DNA of 64,000 nucleotides from an uncultured Prevotellaceae bacterium (GCA_949295905.1 CASFNA010000012.1:1-64000), one strand, 5' to 3'. Positions 49,667-58,678 are shown, counted from the stretch's first letter. Numbers and translations are program-made. The notes: generated from the sequence alone by a model not told the origin.

Positions 49667-50283
49667 ACACGATACAGCTGGTGATAGAGTTTCTTGGGAC
49701 GTTTGCCTTCGCCATATCTGGCATACGTTGGGCTGCGGCCAAGGATTTTGATTGGTTCGGCGGCTATGTTGTCGGTTTGGCTACCGCGATTGGCGGCGGT
49801 ACAATAAGGGATGTCATGCTCGGCGTCACACCGTTTTGGATGACAAACTCCATTTATTTGATATGCACTGCCGTGGCGTTGGTTACGGTGATAGTGTTTA
49901 AGAAGATGATAGTGCGGTTTACCAACACTTGGTTCTTGTTTGACACGTTGGGGCTTGCCTTGTTCACCGTAGCAGGGTTGCAGAAGACACTTTATCATGG
50001 CTATCCGTTTTGGGTGGCTATCATAATGGGGTGCATAACTGGTGCCGCCGGCGGAGTGATACGCGATGTACTCATCAACGAAGTTCCGTTGATATTCCGT
50101 AAAGAGATTTACGCCATGGCCTGTATACTTGGCGGCATTGCGTATTATGTAAGTCAGTCTATCGGCTTGAGCATGGAGATTACGGTAATGATAAGTTTTT
50201 CCGTTGTCGTTTTTATAAGGCTTATGGCCGTGAGGCTGCACATATCTTTGCCCCATCTTCATGAGGCAAAGGATGAAGAATAA
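49663..50283 (+). CDS. TRIC-type channel family membrane protein (YicG-like)
   Basis: The 206-residue protein has seven hydrophobic segments arranged as two repeats, each with a glycine-rich motif: GLATAIGGGTIRDVMLG and CITGAAGGVIRDVLINE. This defines the UPF0126/TRIC family, trimeric channels thought to conduct potassium or other monovalent ions; prokaryotic physiological roles are unclear, and glycine transport has been proposed for some. Translation is coupled to the upstream dehydrogenase. Confidence 0.88.
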   Translation: MNTIQLVIEFLGTFAFAISGIRWAAAKDFDWFGGYVVGLATAIGGGTIRDVMLGVTPFWMTNSIYLICTAVALVTVIVFKKMIVRFTNTWFLFDTLGLALFTVAGLQKTLYHGYPFWVAIIMGCITGAAGGVIRDVLINEVPLIFRKEIYAMACILGGIAYYVSQSIGLSMEITVMISFSVVVFIRLMAVRLHISLPHLHEAKDEE

Positions 50284-50298
50284 CTAACAATTGTTATA

Positions 50299-50352
50299 CC
50301 GCATTGTGTGTCATGTTTTCATATTATATTAAAACATGGTCGCACAATGCGG
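50299..50352. terminator. bidirectional terminator between the channel and TPR genes
   Basis: CCGCATTGTG pairs with (CG)CACAATGCGG and an inner CATGTTTT pairs with AAAACATG; both convergent genes end nearby. Confidence 0.75.
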
Positions 50353-50393
50353 CACAGCTTTTATTTATTAAATCCGAGCAATGGCAGATTTTC

Positions 50394-52064
50394 TTATTTC
50401 GAGTATTTGTCTATAAGCGGTTGGGCTTGTGGGTTGCCCAGCTCTTTGGCTTTCTCAAGGTTGGGAAGTCCGGTCGCTGTGTCCCCTTTTCTTATTTGCG
50501 CCAGTCCAAGCAGAAGGTATCCGTCAGAATATTCAGGCGCGAGCTTGATGCAACGTGTTGCCGTTTCTGCGGCTTCGTTGTTCATGTTCACTCTTAGTTG
50601 AAGTGAGGCCATTTCGGCGTAATATGTAGGTTCTTCAGGTGAGAGCATAATTGCAGCGGCAAGGTCGCCAAGTGCTTGTTGGTAAAGTCTGGCTTTAATT
50701 TCTGCCTGGCTGCGTACGTAGTAGAACTGAGAATTCATGCGTTGTCCGGAAAGAATCTCGTAACGTGTATAATCAAACACGGCCTGACGGAAACTGTCGA
50801 TAGCGTTGTAGGCATCTGCACGGGCGAGAAAGTACGGTGCGGCTTCGCGTATGCGTAGTGTGTCAGTATTATTGATTGCGCTGTCGAGCAGGGCTATGAT
50901 TTCCTGCTGCGGCGCTTTCATCATGGTCTTACACTGTGCGGCCTCATAAAACAGCTCGGGGTTGTGCATGGATGTGTTGAGCAACTGTGTGAACTCGTTG
51001 TAAGCCTTTTGATAATCGCCTTTGGCGAATGTTATTTGAGCCAATTGGTGGCGGTATGTAGGCTGCGGTGTGATAGAATAAGCCTGGTTAGTTTCTTCCT
51101 CTGCCTTGTCAAAGGTCCAGTCGGCATAGGGAGTGTCTGTCTTGAATATGAGTTTGTCATATATAATTTTCCCGTATCCGGCATGTGCCTCGTCTTTCTT
51201 CTCTGCCTGTTTAATAGCTGTCTCCATAGTTTTGGCTGCCCCGTTGAAGTCGTTTACGGCAACTTGCATCCGTGCTTTTGCCGAATATCCGTCAACAATT
51301 TTGGGGTATTGCGCAATAAAATCGTTAACAACGGCAGCATGTTTTACGGAGTCTCCGCTTTCTGACATCATTAGCATGAGCAGGGCCTGTTCCTGACCTT
51401 CAGGTAATGCTGGCGGAATACCTATCTGGCGCATGATAGGGTCGTTCAAGGCAAATCCTGTGGTGTGTAGGCTTAGGGCAAAGTTGGCGTCAGTGGCGTG
51501 TGTGTCGGTTGATGTTGCTGACGGTTTCAGAAGGCCGATGACTTCTCCACGGACGTTGAAGAACGGGCTGGCGTCAGACTTGTCTGGCGCTTGCATAGTG
51601 AAGATATAGTAAGAGTATTTCTCCATGAACGTTTCAACGCTTTTTACCGTTGTTGCCAAAGGTTTTGAGCCATCCTCTTGGTAGGTAGCCAGCCAAACTT
51701 CGTCGCCACTTCCGGCTGGTGCCGAGGCAATGTTTGCAGGTTCGGGTTTTATGTTCTCAACCTTGAACTTGGCCATGTCGTATATTTCGTTTGTTCCAAG
51801 CATACGCGTTACTTCCCCCTGTTTGCCTTTGGAATCTGTAACTGTGGCGTGCGCCGCTCCCAAGAACGGTTTGAGTGAACTTACGGCTGTACCGTCAGTG
51901 GAAATGAATATTCCATTGCTTTCTGACAATACCGTGCCGTCAGCATTGTAAGTGGTGAGCCTGAATACAGATTTTGCAGCGTTCTTTACTGGAGCTGGTT
52001 GTGCCAGGCATTTTACCGTGAAACATACTACCGTTATCAGAGTTAATAGACTTATGCGTTTCAT
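50394..52064 (-). CDS. exported TPR protein with inactive trypsin-like N-terminal domain
   Basis: The 556-residue product has a signal peptide (MKRISLLTLITVVCFTVKCLAQ). Residues ~28-215 resemble an HtrA/trypsin fold (GIFISTDGTAVSSLKPF, LGTNEIYDMAKFKVEN, DKSDASPFFNVRGEVIGLL), but the His position reads Lys/Pro (residues 63-67) and the GNSGGP loop reads SDASPFF, so His and Ser are lost while Asp96 remains. Residues ~235-556 are TPR repeats. It is probably a periplasmic scaffold or pseudoprotease. It is the last gene of the dnaN operon, 12 nt after recN. Confidence 0.82.
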   Translation of the reverse strand: MKRISLLTLITVVCFTVKCLAQPAPVKNAAKSVFRLTTYNADGTVLSESNGIFISTDGTAVSSLKPFLGAAHATVTDSKGKQGEVTRMLGTNEIYDMAKFKVENIKPEPANIASAPAGSGDEVWLATYQEDGSKPLATTVKSVETFMEKYSYYIFTMQAPDKSDASPFFNVRGEVIGLLKPSATSTDTHATDANFALSLHTTGFALNDPIMRQIGIPPALPEGQEQALLMLMMSESGDSVKHAAVVNDFIAQYPKIVDGYSAKARMQVAVNDFNGAAKTMETAIKQAEKKDEAHAGYGKIIYDKLIFKTDTPYADWTFDKAEEETNQAYSITPQPTYRHQLAQITFAKGDYQKAYNEFTQLLNTSMHNPELFYEAAQCKTMMKAPQQEIIALLDSAINNTDTLRIREAAPYFLARADAYNAIDSFRQAVFDYTRYEILSGQRMNSQFYYVRSQAEIKARLYQQALGDLAAAIMLSPEEPTYYAEMASLQLRVNMNNEAAETATRCIKLAPEYSDGYLLLGLAQIRKGDTATGLPNLEKAKELGNPQAQPLIDKYSK

Positions 52065-52076
52065 TTTTATAGGTTG

Positions 52077-53741
52077 TTATTGTTTGAGTAATTCTTTTGC
52101 GTTGCTTATGGCGGCTTCGGTTACTTCTGAGCCGCTGAGCATTTGAGCAATTTCTCTAATGCGTTCACATTCTGTGAGTATGCACATTTTACTTGTCGTG
52201 CCGTTTTCTCCCTCTTCTTTGTACACTCTGTAGTGTGTGGAGCCTTTTGCCGCTATCTGCGGCAGGTGTGTTATGCTTATTACCTGTCGTTCGGAGTTTG
52301 CCATCTCCTGCATTATGTCTGCCATCTTTTCAGCCACTTTGCCGCTAACTCCAGTGTCAATCTCGTCGAATATTATTGTTGGCAGTTTCACCGCACCGCT
52401 TATCATTGCTTTTAGCGAGAGCATAACTCTGGCTATTTCACCTCCTGATGCCACTTGGGCGACGGGCAGCATGGGTGTGCTTGTATTTGCGCTGAACAGA
52501 AACGAGGCTTTGTCGCGACCGTCCGTGTCAAGTTCTTTCGTTTCAAGTTTTACGGCGAAGCGGATTTTGGGAATACCAAGCAAAACAAGTCTTTCCGGAA
52601 TTTCGCATTCTATCTTTTGGGCTGCTTTGGTTCGTATGGCCGTCAGTTTGTCGGCAAGGTTCGAACATTCATCGGCGAGTTGGCGCTCGCGGTCAAGCAT
52701 AGCGGCTATTTCATCGTCCGCGTTGTCTATTTTATCCAGTTTCGATTCAAGTTCGGATTGGATTGACAGCAGGTCTTCTACAGTGGAGACATTGTGTTTC
52801 TTTTCAAGTGAATAAATACTGTCAAGCGCATTGTCAACCGTTTCTTGGCGTTGAGGGTCAAATTCTATGCTGTCCACGCTTGAACCTATATCCTGTAAGA
52901 TGTCCTTTAGCTCGATGTAGCAGCTTTCCAGCCGTTCCGCCAATGGTTTTGTTTCGGGGTAGATACCTGTTATGCTCTCGAGCGAGCGTACAGCTTCTTT
53001 CAGCTTGTCTGTCATTCCGCCGTCAGTTGCATTGCCGTCCAATATGTTTTCAACATTATACAGTGTGGTTTTTATTTCCTCGACATGGCTTAACATGTCG
53101 CTTTCATGTTCAAGTTCATCCTGCATTCCAGGTTTCAGTCCGGCTTCGGTGAGCTCTTTAAGTTGGAAGCGCATGAAGTCTTCGTTTCTTTTGCTTTCTT
53201 CGGCTTCGTCTTGCAGTCGTTTGACTTCTTTCTTTACAGCTTTGTACTCGGAAAAACGCTCTTTGTACTCTGCCAGTAACGTCTTGTCGTCGGCAATGAT
53301 GTCGATTACATTCATCTGGAAATCTTCCTCGTTAAGCAACAGGTTCTGGTGCTGGCTGTGTATGTCAATCAACTGTCCGCCGAGACATTTCATTGACGAC
53401 AATGGAACAGGCGTGTCGTTAATGAACGCCCTGCTCTTTCCCGAAGGGCTTATTTCGCGGCGCAATATGCAGTCTCCTGCATCGTAATCGATGCTGTTTT
53501 CGTTGAAAAAGTCTTGCATCTCATATCGGCTAATGTCGAAATGCGCTTCAATGACACATTTGCGTGTGTTCTGCTTGATGTATTTGGTGTCGGCGCGCTG
53601 CCCTAACAATAGGTTTATGGCTCCGAGTATGATGCTCTTGCCGGCTCCGGTTTCGCCAGTTATGACTGAAAAGCCAGGATTAAACCGTATGTCGAGCGTG
53701 TCTATAAGCGTAAAGTTGTTGATGTACAGTTGTTTCAGCAT
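52077..53741 (-). CDS. recN: DNA repair protein RecN
   Basis: RecN is an SMC-like ATPase in double-strand-break repair. The 554-residue protein has Walker A VITGETGAGKSIILGAI at the N-terminus, a long coiled-coil middle (about 150-370), the ABC signature QVASGGEIARVMLSLKAMI and Walker B TIIFDEIDTGVSGKVAEKMA, then VISITHLPQIAAKG. ATG at 53741 (MLKQLYINNFTLID) is chosen over a longer frame. It lies between porD and the TPR gene. Confidence 0.96.
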   Translation of the reverse strand: MLKQLYINNFTLIDTLDIRFNPGFSVITGETGAGKSIILGAINLLLGQRADTKYIKQNTRKCVIEAHFDISRYEMQDFFNENSIDYDAGDCILRREISPSGKSRAFINDTPVPLSSMKCLGGQLIDIHSQHQNLLLNEEDFQMNVIDIIADDKTLLAEYKERFSEYKAVKKEVKRLQDEAEESKRNEDFMRFQLKELTEAGLKPGMQDELEHESDMLSHVEEIKTTLYNVENILDGNATDGGMTDKLKEAVRSLESITGIYPETKPLAERLESCYIELKDILQDIGSSVDSIEFDPQRQETVDNALDSIYSLEKKHNVSTVEDLLSIQSELESKLDKIDNADDEIAAMLDRERQLADECSNLADKLTAIRTKAAQKIECEIPERLVLLGIPKIRFAVKLETKELDTDGRDKASFLFSANTSTPMLPVAQVASGGEIARVMLSLKAMISGAVKLPTIIFDEIDTGVSGKVAEKMADIMQEMANSERQVISITHLPQIAAKGSTHYRVYKEEGENGTTSKMCILTECERIREIAQMLSGSEVTEAAISNAKELLKQ

Positions 53742-53761
53742 TGTCGTGTTTGCAGTACGTG

Positions 53762-54664
53762 TTACTCTTTTATTTTGTCCCAATAGTTGCTTTGCGATGC
53801 GTTGATTGAGAAAAGTACATTGTAGACGGCATCTTTTTCTTTAGGGGTGCCTTTGCCTTTGTATATGTTGCCGAGTTCGTCTTTCTTGTAATCCGTCCAT
53901 ATTTGCGGCAACATGCTTAAAGGCTTGTCTTCATGGGCTTTTTTCAGATTAGTCTGTATCGCGGTTGATATGTTTGTGCGTCCGCGGTCGGCGTTGTTCG
54001 CCATTTCATCCAGACCTGTACGATAGTAGTCATATTGGAACTGGCGGAAAGGCTGCATCGCTCCGTCCATATAGTCATTGATTATGGCAAAACGGTTGCG
54101 GTCGTTCTCAAAAGCTTTCCATCCTGTAAAGCTTAGGTTTTGGGCGTTGTTTACAAGATTCAGGCATCGTTGCAGCACGTCTTCGCCTCCCATAGGCGAG
54201 AAGCTGTCAAGGTCGAGGCCTATAATCAGGTAGGCATAGTATGCTATTAGTGCGGTCAGTTGGTTGTCAACCATCTCTTCATTGAATTCGAGCTGGTCGA
54301 ACTGTGCGAACTCAAAATTGAAGTCGGCGTCTTGGTTGTTGTATAAGGTTGATGTGTATGCCGAATTATAAACCGGCCTGTTGGCCTGAATAAGTGCCGT
54401 ACATGTGAAAGCGTTTGACGACTGGTCGTATTTCGTAACCGTTATGTTGAAATTGCATACAATCCTTTCGTTCTTTTGGAATTGCAGTGAAGTCCATTGC
54501 CGGTCGTTGATAAACTGTTCAAGCGTCTGTTGCAAATTGTCGAATACGCTGGCGTCGGTTCCTTGTACCTGGTTGTGGTTTATGGTAACTTTGGCCAGAA
54601 GCTCTTGTGCTTTCACGCCTGTCAGCATGGCGCAAAGACATATTATGGTGGATAATAGTCTCAT
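53762..54664 (-). CDS. porD: type IX secretion system protein PorD (DUF4835)
   Basis: This 300-residue exported protein (signal MRLLSTIICLCAMLTGVKAQ) matches DUF4835: ELLAKVTINHNQVQGTDASVFDNLQQTLEQFINDRQWTS, NFNITVTKYD, FNFEFAQFDQLEFNEE, LDSFSPMGGEDVLQRCLNLVNNAQN. DUF4835 proteins are now called PorD and are linked to T9SS; the molecular role is unclear. Its position between coaBC and recN is typical for the phylum as I recall. It fits the T9SS-like domains on two proteins near 22-24.5 kb. Confidence 0.87.
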   Translation of the reverse strand: MRLLSTIICLCAMLTGVKAQELLAKVTINHNQVQGTDASVFDNLQQTLEQFINDRQWTSLQFQKNERIVCNFNITVTKYDQSSNAFTCTALIQANRPVYNSAYTSTLYNNQDADFNFEFAQFDQLEFNEEMVDNQLTALIAYYAYLIIGLDLDSFSPMGGEDVLQRCLNLVNNAQNLSFTGWKAFENDRNRFAIINDYMDGAMQPFRQFQYDYYRTGLDEMANNADRGRTNISTAIQTNLKKAHEDKPLSMLPQIWTDYKKDELGNIYKGKGTPKEKDAVYNVLFSINASQSNYWDKIKE

Positions 54665-54685
54665 TCTCTTATTCTGTGACAATTT

Positions 54686-55885
54686 TTATTGCATTGATAT
54701 TTCTGCAAGCTTGTCTATAATGTCGCATGCAACTTCCTGCTTGCTTTTCTTTTCGTATTCAAACGTTTCCCTGTCGGTTATTATTTTTATTTGGTTGTCA
54801 TCAGTGCGGAACGTTGTGCCTTTGTTGCGTGTCGAGTTGAGTACAATGAAGTCGAAATTTTTTTTCTCAAGCTTGTTTTTGGCATTAGCGTCTTCGTTGT
54901 CTGTCTCCAAAGCGAAACCTATCAGGCATTGTCCGCCGTGCTTTTGTCGCCCAAGTTCTTCTGCGATGTCTTGTGTGGGACAGAGTTTTATAATCAGGTC
55001 GTCTTTACCACGCTTTATTTTTTTGTCCGCGGCGTTCTCGGGCCTGAAATCGGCTACGGCAGCACATAGTATTGCTGCGTCACACTTGTGGAATTCGCTT
55101 GTAGCCGCTTTGTACATTTCCTGGCAGCTTTCCACGTCGATTCGCCGTATTTTATTTGAACACTGTATGCTTACCGGACCGCTTATCAATGTTACTTCGG
55201 CTCCACGCCTTACGCATTCTTCGGCGATGGCGAATCCCATTTTCCCACTTGAATAGTTGCCTATGAATCTTACAGGGTCGATTTTCTCGTACGTAGGGCC
55301 TGCCGTAATCATTATTTGTTTGCCTTTAAGCTGGTCTTTTTTTTCATAGAAGAAGTGGTCCAATGTCTTGACTATTATTTCTGGTTCCTCCATCCGCCCT
55401 TTGCCTTCAAGTCCGCTTGCAAGGAAACCGCTTTGCGGCTCTATTATGATGTTGCCGTATGAACGGAGCTTGTCAAGGTTTTGTCGGGTGGATGGATGGG
55501 CATACATGTCAAGGTCCATTGCAGGGGCGATGAATACCGGAGCTTTCATTGAAAGGTAGGTGGTAATCAGCATGTTGTCGGCTATGCCGTTTGCCATTTT
55601 GCCTATCGTGCTTGCCGTACACGGAGCGATGAGCATGGCGTCAGCCCAAAGGCCGAGGTCAACGTGTGAGTTCCATGTGCCGTCGCGCTGTGAGAAAAAT
55701 TCACTGATAACCGGCTTGTGTGTCAATGCCGACAATGTTATTGGAGTTATGAATTCTTTTCCCGCAGGTGTTATCACAGTCTGTACTTCGGCTCCTTGCT
55801 TTATCAACTCACGGACAATCATACATGCCTTGTATGCGGCGATGCTTCCCGTTATGCCGAGAACTATTTTTTTACCTTTCAACAT
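54686..55885 (-). CDS. coaBC: bifunctional phosphopantothenoylcysteine decarboxylase/phosphopantothenate-cysteine ligase
   Basis: CoaBC performs two steps of coenzyme A synthesis. The N-terminal flavoprotein half (KKIVLGITGSIAAYKA, active His in WNSHVDLGLWADAMLIAPCTASTIGKMANGIADN, PAMDLDMY) is the decarboxylase. The C-terminal half from about residue 185 (KQIMITAGPTYEKIDPVRFIGNYSSGKMGFAIAEE, AAVADFRPENAADKKIK) is the ligase. Length 399 is normal. It sits 19 nt after the exonuclease gene and 21 nt before porD. Confidence 0.97.
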   Translation of the reverse strand: MLKGKKIVLGITGSIAAYKACMIVRELIKQGAEVQTVITPAGKEFITPITLSALTHKPVISEFFSQRDGTWNSHVDLGLWADAMLIAPCTASTIGKMANGIADNMLITTYLSMKAPVFIAPAMDLDMYAHPSTRQNLDKLRSYGNIIIEPQSGFLASGLEGKGRMEEPEIIVKTLDHFFYEKKDQLKGKQIMITAGPTYEKIDPVRFIGNYSSGKMGFAIAEECVRRGAEVTLISGPVSIQCSNKIRRIDVESCQEMYKAATSEFHKCDAAILCAAVADFRPENAADKKIKRGKDDLIIKLCPTQDIAEELGRQKHGGQCLIGFALETDNEDANAKNKLEKKNFDFIVLNSTRNKGTTFRTDDNQIKIITDRETFEYEKKSKQEVACDIIDKLAEISMQ

Positions 55886-55904
55886 GATTGGTGAAGTTAT
55901 GTTT

Positions 55905-56759
55905 TCAATTCTTATTGAATTCTCTCAGTCTGATACGTGTCAGCACTTGTTTGGTATTGTATGTGAAGTCGCTGCTTAGCATCCAACTGTAGTATCCTGG
56001 GTCACGGTGCAGTACGTCTGCCACCCCCCATCCCTTATATTTGCCGAAGTTGAACACCTCGTACATGCGTGGATTGCCTGAAGCGTCAAGCAGTGTGTTC
56101 CCGTCTTTGTCTTTCATTTCTTTCCAGATGATGCGTCCGGCAAAATCCACATTGTTGTTGGTTTTTGAGAATTCGGCCAGTTCGTCCATGTCGTTGTTTA
56201 ACTGACGTTCAGGTTCTTCTTGCCTGCCGGGAGCGTACATGTCAAGCTCGCCTTGCAATACACGGTAGGTAGCTTCTGTATCCTCGTCAGCCTTGTGCGC
56301 CGTGAAGTCGTCTTCCATTTTGCGGCCACAGTAAAATTTGTATGCAGCGGCGAGGTTGCGGCGTTCCATCTTGTGAAAGATTGTTTGCACATCGATTAGG
56401 CGGCATTTTGTGAAATCAAAGTCAATGCCGGCGCGTAGGAACTCTTCTGCCAGCATGGGTATGTCAAAGTGATTTGAGTTGAATCCGGCGAAATCGCAAC
56501 TTTTGAACTTACTCTCAAGGCCAGCGGCTATTTCCTTGAAAGTCGGCGCGTCTTTAACGTCGTCATCGGATATGCCTGTAAGCTGGGCTACTTCTGCCGG
56601 AATCGGTTTCTCTGGATTAACGAAAAAGTTTTGGCGTTCTTCTTTCCCGTCTGGATAAACTTTAATATATGAAATCTGTATTATCCTGTCTTTTACAAGG
56701 TCAAGCCCAGTTGTCTCAAGGTCGAATACAATCAGCGGCTTTGTGAGGTTGAGTTTCAT
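55905..56759 (-). CDS. DnaQ-like 3'-5' exonuclease family protein
   Basis: The 284-residue protein has a DEDDh exonuclease core: Exo I VFDLETTGLD (D13, E15), Exo II FNSNHFDIPMLAEEF and Exo III HKADEDTEATYRVL. After a linker a C-terminal domain (about 215-284: EVFNFGKYKGWGVADVLHRDPGYYSWMLSSDF) resembles DUF3820-type accessory modules. Similar proteins act in proofreading or RNA/DNA trimming. Placement right after dnaN suggests cooperation with the replisome. Confidence 0.92.
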   Translation of the reverse strand: MKLNLTKPLIVFDLETTGLDLVKDRIIQISYIKVYPDGKEERQNFFVNPEKPIPAEVAQLTGISDDDVKDAPTFKEIAAGLESKFKSCDFAGFNSNHFDIPMLAEEFLRAGIDFDFTKCRLIDVQTIFHKMERRNLAAAYKFYCGRKMEDDFTAHKADEDTEATYRVLQGELDMYAPGRQEEPERQLNNDMDELAEFSKTNNNVDFAGRIIWKEMKDKDGNTLLDASGNPRMYEVFNFGKYKGWGVADVLHRDPGYYSWMLSSDFTYNTKQVLTRIRLREFNKN

Positions 56760-56779
56760 TGTCTTAATTTACGAATTGA

Positions 56780-56830
56780 CCAGTGACAAGCAGACTCGTA
56801 AGATTATATCCCTTGTCTGTTTGTCACTGG
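56780..56830. promoter_or_regulatory. intergenic hairpin between dnaN and the exonuclease gene
   Basis: CCAGTGACAA (56780-56789) and TTGTCACTGG (56821-56830) are perfect inverted repeats flanking a 31-nt loop; the stem can be extended by CAGA/TCTG. A U-tract is lacking, so processing or attenuation is more likely than full termination. Confidence 0.5.
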
Positions 56831-56853
56831 CCGTTTGTCAGTTTATTTGTTAA

Positions 56854-57978
56854 TCAATCATTAAGCAGCATTGGCATGATGAGCATCAATATGTCTTCGT
56901 TCTCAGGTTGCTGTATTGGCAGTATGAGGCAAGGGCGGCTGGGGTCGGCGAGTTGGAGCTCAACTTCCTCGCAATCCAGGTTGTTGAGTATTTCCATGAG
57001 AGATGTTCCCTTGAAGCCTATGTCCATAGGTGTACCGTTGTAGTCGCATACAATCTCTTCTTTGGCGCTTGTGTAGAAGTCGATGTCTTCTGATGAGATT
57101 ACGGCTTTGCCCATTTCGATATGCAGACGCACTTGCTGGCTGCTGTCGCTTGCAAATGGCAATACACGGCGGATGACACCCGCAAACACCATTCTGTCAA
57201 TCGTCATCCTGTTAGGATTGTCATGGGGTATGACAGAATTGTAATTTGGATAACGTCCTTCTATCAGGCGGCATGACAGTGTTCCTCCGGGGAATGATAT
57301 CGTGGCATTGCGCTCATCGACGCGAATGAGTACGTCTTCATCATTCTTTTGCAAGACATTCCTTAATAATGTCGCTGGTTTCTTAGGCATTATGAAGGAC
57401 ATGGGAACTTCTGACTTTATATTCTTGTTGCGTGTTCGCACAAGCTTGTGCCCGTCACTTGCAACAATGGCCAAAGCGTCAGGGGTAAGGTCGAAGTATA
57501 TACCGTTCATTACTTGTCGCAACTCTTCATTGGATGTTGCGAATATTGAACGGGAAATGTCGTTTGCCAATGTTTTTGAATCGATAACTATTGATGCCGC
57601 ACCTTCCTGTAATTGTTGCAGGCGTGGAAACTCGTCGCCGCACTGTCCTGTGAAGTTGTAAATGCCGTTCATGTAAACAACTTTTATTGCATATGACGAC
57701 ATGTCAACATCCAATGTCAACGGTTGTTCTGGCAATTCCTTGACAGCGTCGAGTATGGTACGGTTGTTTACGGCAAAAGTGCCGTCGCCGTCGCTATCGT
57801 CCAATTGTACTTGGGTCGTCATGACGTTTTCGCTGTCAGATGCGGTGATGGTCAGCGTACCTGCATGGACATCGAACAGGTAACAGTCCAATATGGGCAT
57901 CGAGTTTTTGTTGTTGAAAACCTTTGACAGGGCCGAAAGCCGTCCTGCCAAGGCTGTGCTTGATATGGTCAGTCTCAT
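56854..57978 (-). CDS. dnaN: DNA polymerase III beta subunit (sliding clamp)
   Basis: The 374-residue sliding clamp tethers polymerase to DNA. The three-domain pattern is visible: MRLTISSTALAGRLSALSKVFNNKNSMPILDCYLFDV, then ISRSIFATSNEELRQVMNGIYFDLTPDALAIVASDGHKLVRTRN, then the third domain with AGVIRRVLPFASDSSQQVRLHIEMGKAVISSED and the end LPIQQPENEDILMLIMPMLLND. Length is typical. It heads dnaN-exo-coaBC-porD-recN-TPR. Confidence 0.97.
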   Translation of the reverse strand: MRLTISSTALAGRLSALSKVFNNKNSMPILDCYLFDVHAGTLTITASDSENVMTTQVQLDDSDGDGTFAVNNRTILDAVKELPEQPLTLDVDMSSYAIKVVYMNGIYNFTGQCGDEFPRLQQLQEGAASIVIDSKTLANDISRSIFATSNEELRQVMNGIYFDLTPDALAIVASDGHKLVRTRNKNIKSEVPMSFIMPKKPATLLRNVLQKNDEDVLIRVDERNATISFPGGTLSCRLIEGRYPNYNSVIPHDNPNRMTIDRMVFAGVIRRVLPFASDSSQQVRLHIEMGKAVISSEDIDFYTSAKEEIVCDYNGTPMDIGFKGTSLMEILNNLDCEEVELQLADPSRPCLILPIQQPENEDILMLIMPMLLND

Positions 57979-58081
57979 TATGTTGATGTTTTTATTAGTT
58001 TACATTTTGTTTGTTGACAAGTCCGTAGTGCCATTGGGATAGTACGCCTGCTTGGGGCTTGTCGAATATTCAAATAGGACA

Positions 58082-58113
58082 CAAAAATACGAAAAAGCAA
58101 GTTGCGAAACAAA
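58082..58113 (-). promoter_or_regulatory. promoter of the dnaN operon
   Basis: Minus-strand TTTG (58113 to 58110), 20 nt, TATTTTTG (58089 to 58082). The leader is about 95 nt. Confidence 0.75.
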
Positions 58114-58152
58114 AAAAATGTGCAAAAATTTCTTTATTCACAAGTATTTTAC

Positions 58153-58160
58153 TAATTTCG
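58153..58160 (+). promoter_or_regulatory. candidate -7 box of the DUF3127 gene
   Basis: TAATTTCG is a one-mismatch match to TAnnTTTG, 34 nt before the ATG. The same C variant appears in front of pstS. Confidence 0.4.
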
Positions 58161-58194
58161 CAATCAAAAACGGAAACAACACTAACGAGTAATT

Positions 58195-58623
58195 ATGGAA
58201 ATAGAAGGTAAAATCATAGCTGTCATTCCCGCAAGGGAGGGCGTTTCTGCAAGAACAGGCACAGCATGGAAGACTCAGGATTACGTCATCGAGACTCATG
58301 ATCAGTATCCGCGTCGCTGCTGTTTCAATGTGTTCGGGGCGGACAAAATACAATTGTTCAACATCCAGGTGGGTGAGGAGCTTCGTATAAGTTTCGATAT
58401 TGATGCCCATGAATATCAGGGGCGTTGGTTTAATTCGATACGAGCTTGGAAGGTTGAGCGTATAGACCCTAATGCTGCCGTTCAGGCTCCTATGGCGCCG
58501 TTTGACCAGCCTGCGCCTGTGCAACCTGTGCAGAAGGCTCCGGCAGGGGCGGTACCAGCGGCGGACGCCTCTCCGTTCCCACCGCAGCAAGATGGTGGAA
58601 GCGAGGATGATTTACCATTCTGA
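58195..58623 (+). CDS. DUF3127 protein, probable OB-fold with SSB-type acidic tip
   Basis: The 142-residue protein has an N-terminal ~95-residue beta-rich domain (MEIEGKIIAVIPAREGVSARTG, WKTQDYVIETHDQYPRRCCFNVFGADKI, LRISFDIDAHEYQGRWFNSIRAWKVERI) that reads like an OB-fold single-strand-binding domain. A Pro/Ala/Gln-rich linker follows, and the last residues are GGSEDDLPF. That tail has the same shape as the conserved SSB C-terminal tip (DDDLPF-type), which docks DNA-repair and replication partners. The family is annotated as unknown function; an SSB-like role is inferred. It is divergent from dnaN. Confidence 0.85.
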   Translation: MEIEGKIIAVIPAREGVSARTGTAWKTQDYVIETHDQYPRRCCFNVFGADKIQLFNIQVGEELRISFDIDAHEYQGRWFNSIRAWKVERIDPNAAVQAPMAPFDQPAPVQPVQKAPAGAVPAADASPFPPQQDGGSEDDLPF

Positions 58624-58643
58624 TAATTGGTTGTATAAATAAT

Positions 58644-58677
58644 GGGCTTGACACATAATGTGGCAAGCCTTTTATTT
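58644..58677 (+). terminator. terminator of the DUF3127 gene
   Basis: GGGCTTG-ACACA-TAA-TGTGG-CAAGCCT hairpin followed by TTTATTTT. Confidence 0.85.
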
Positions 58678-58678
58678 T

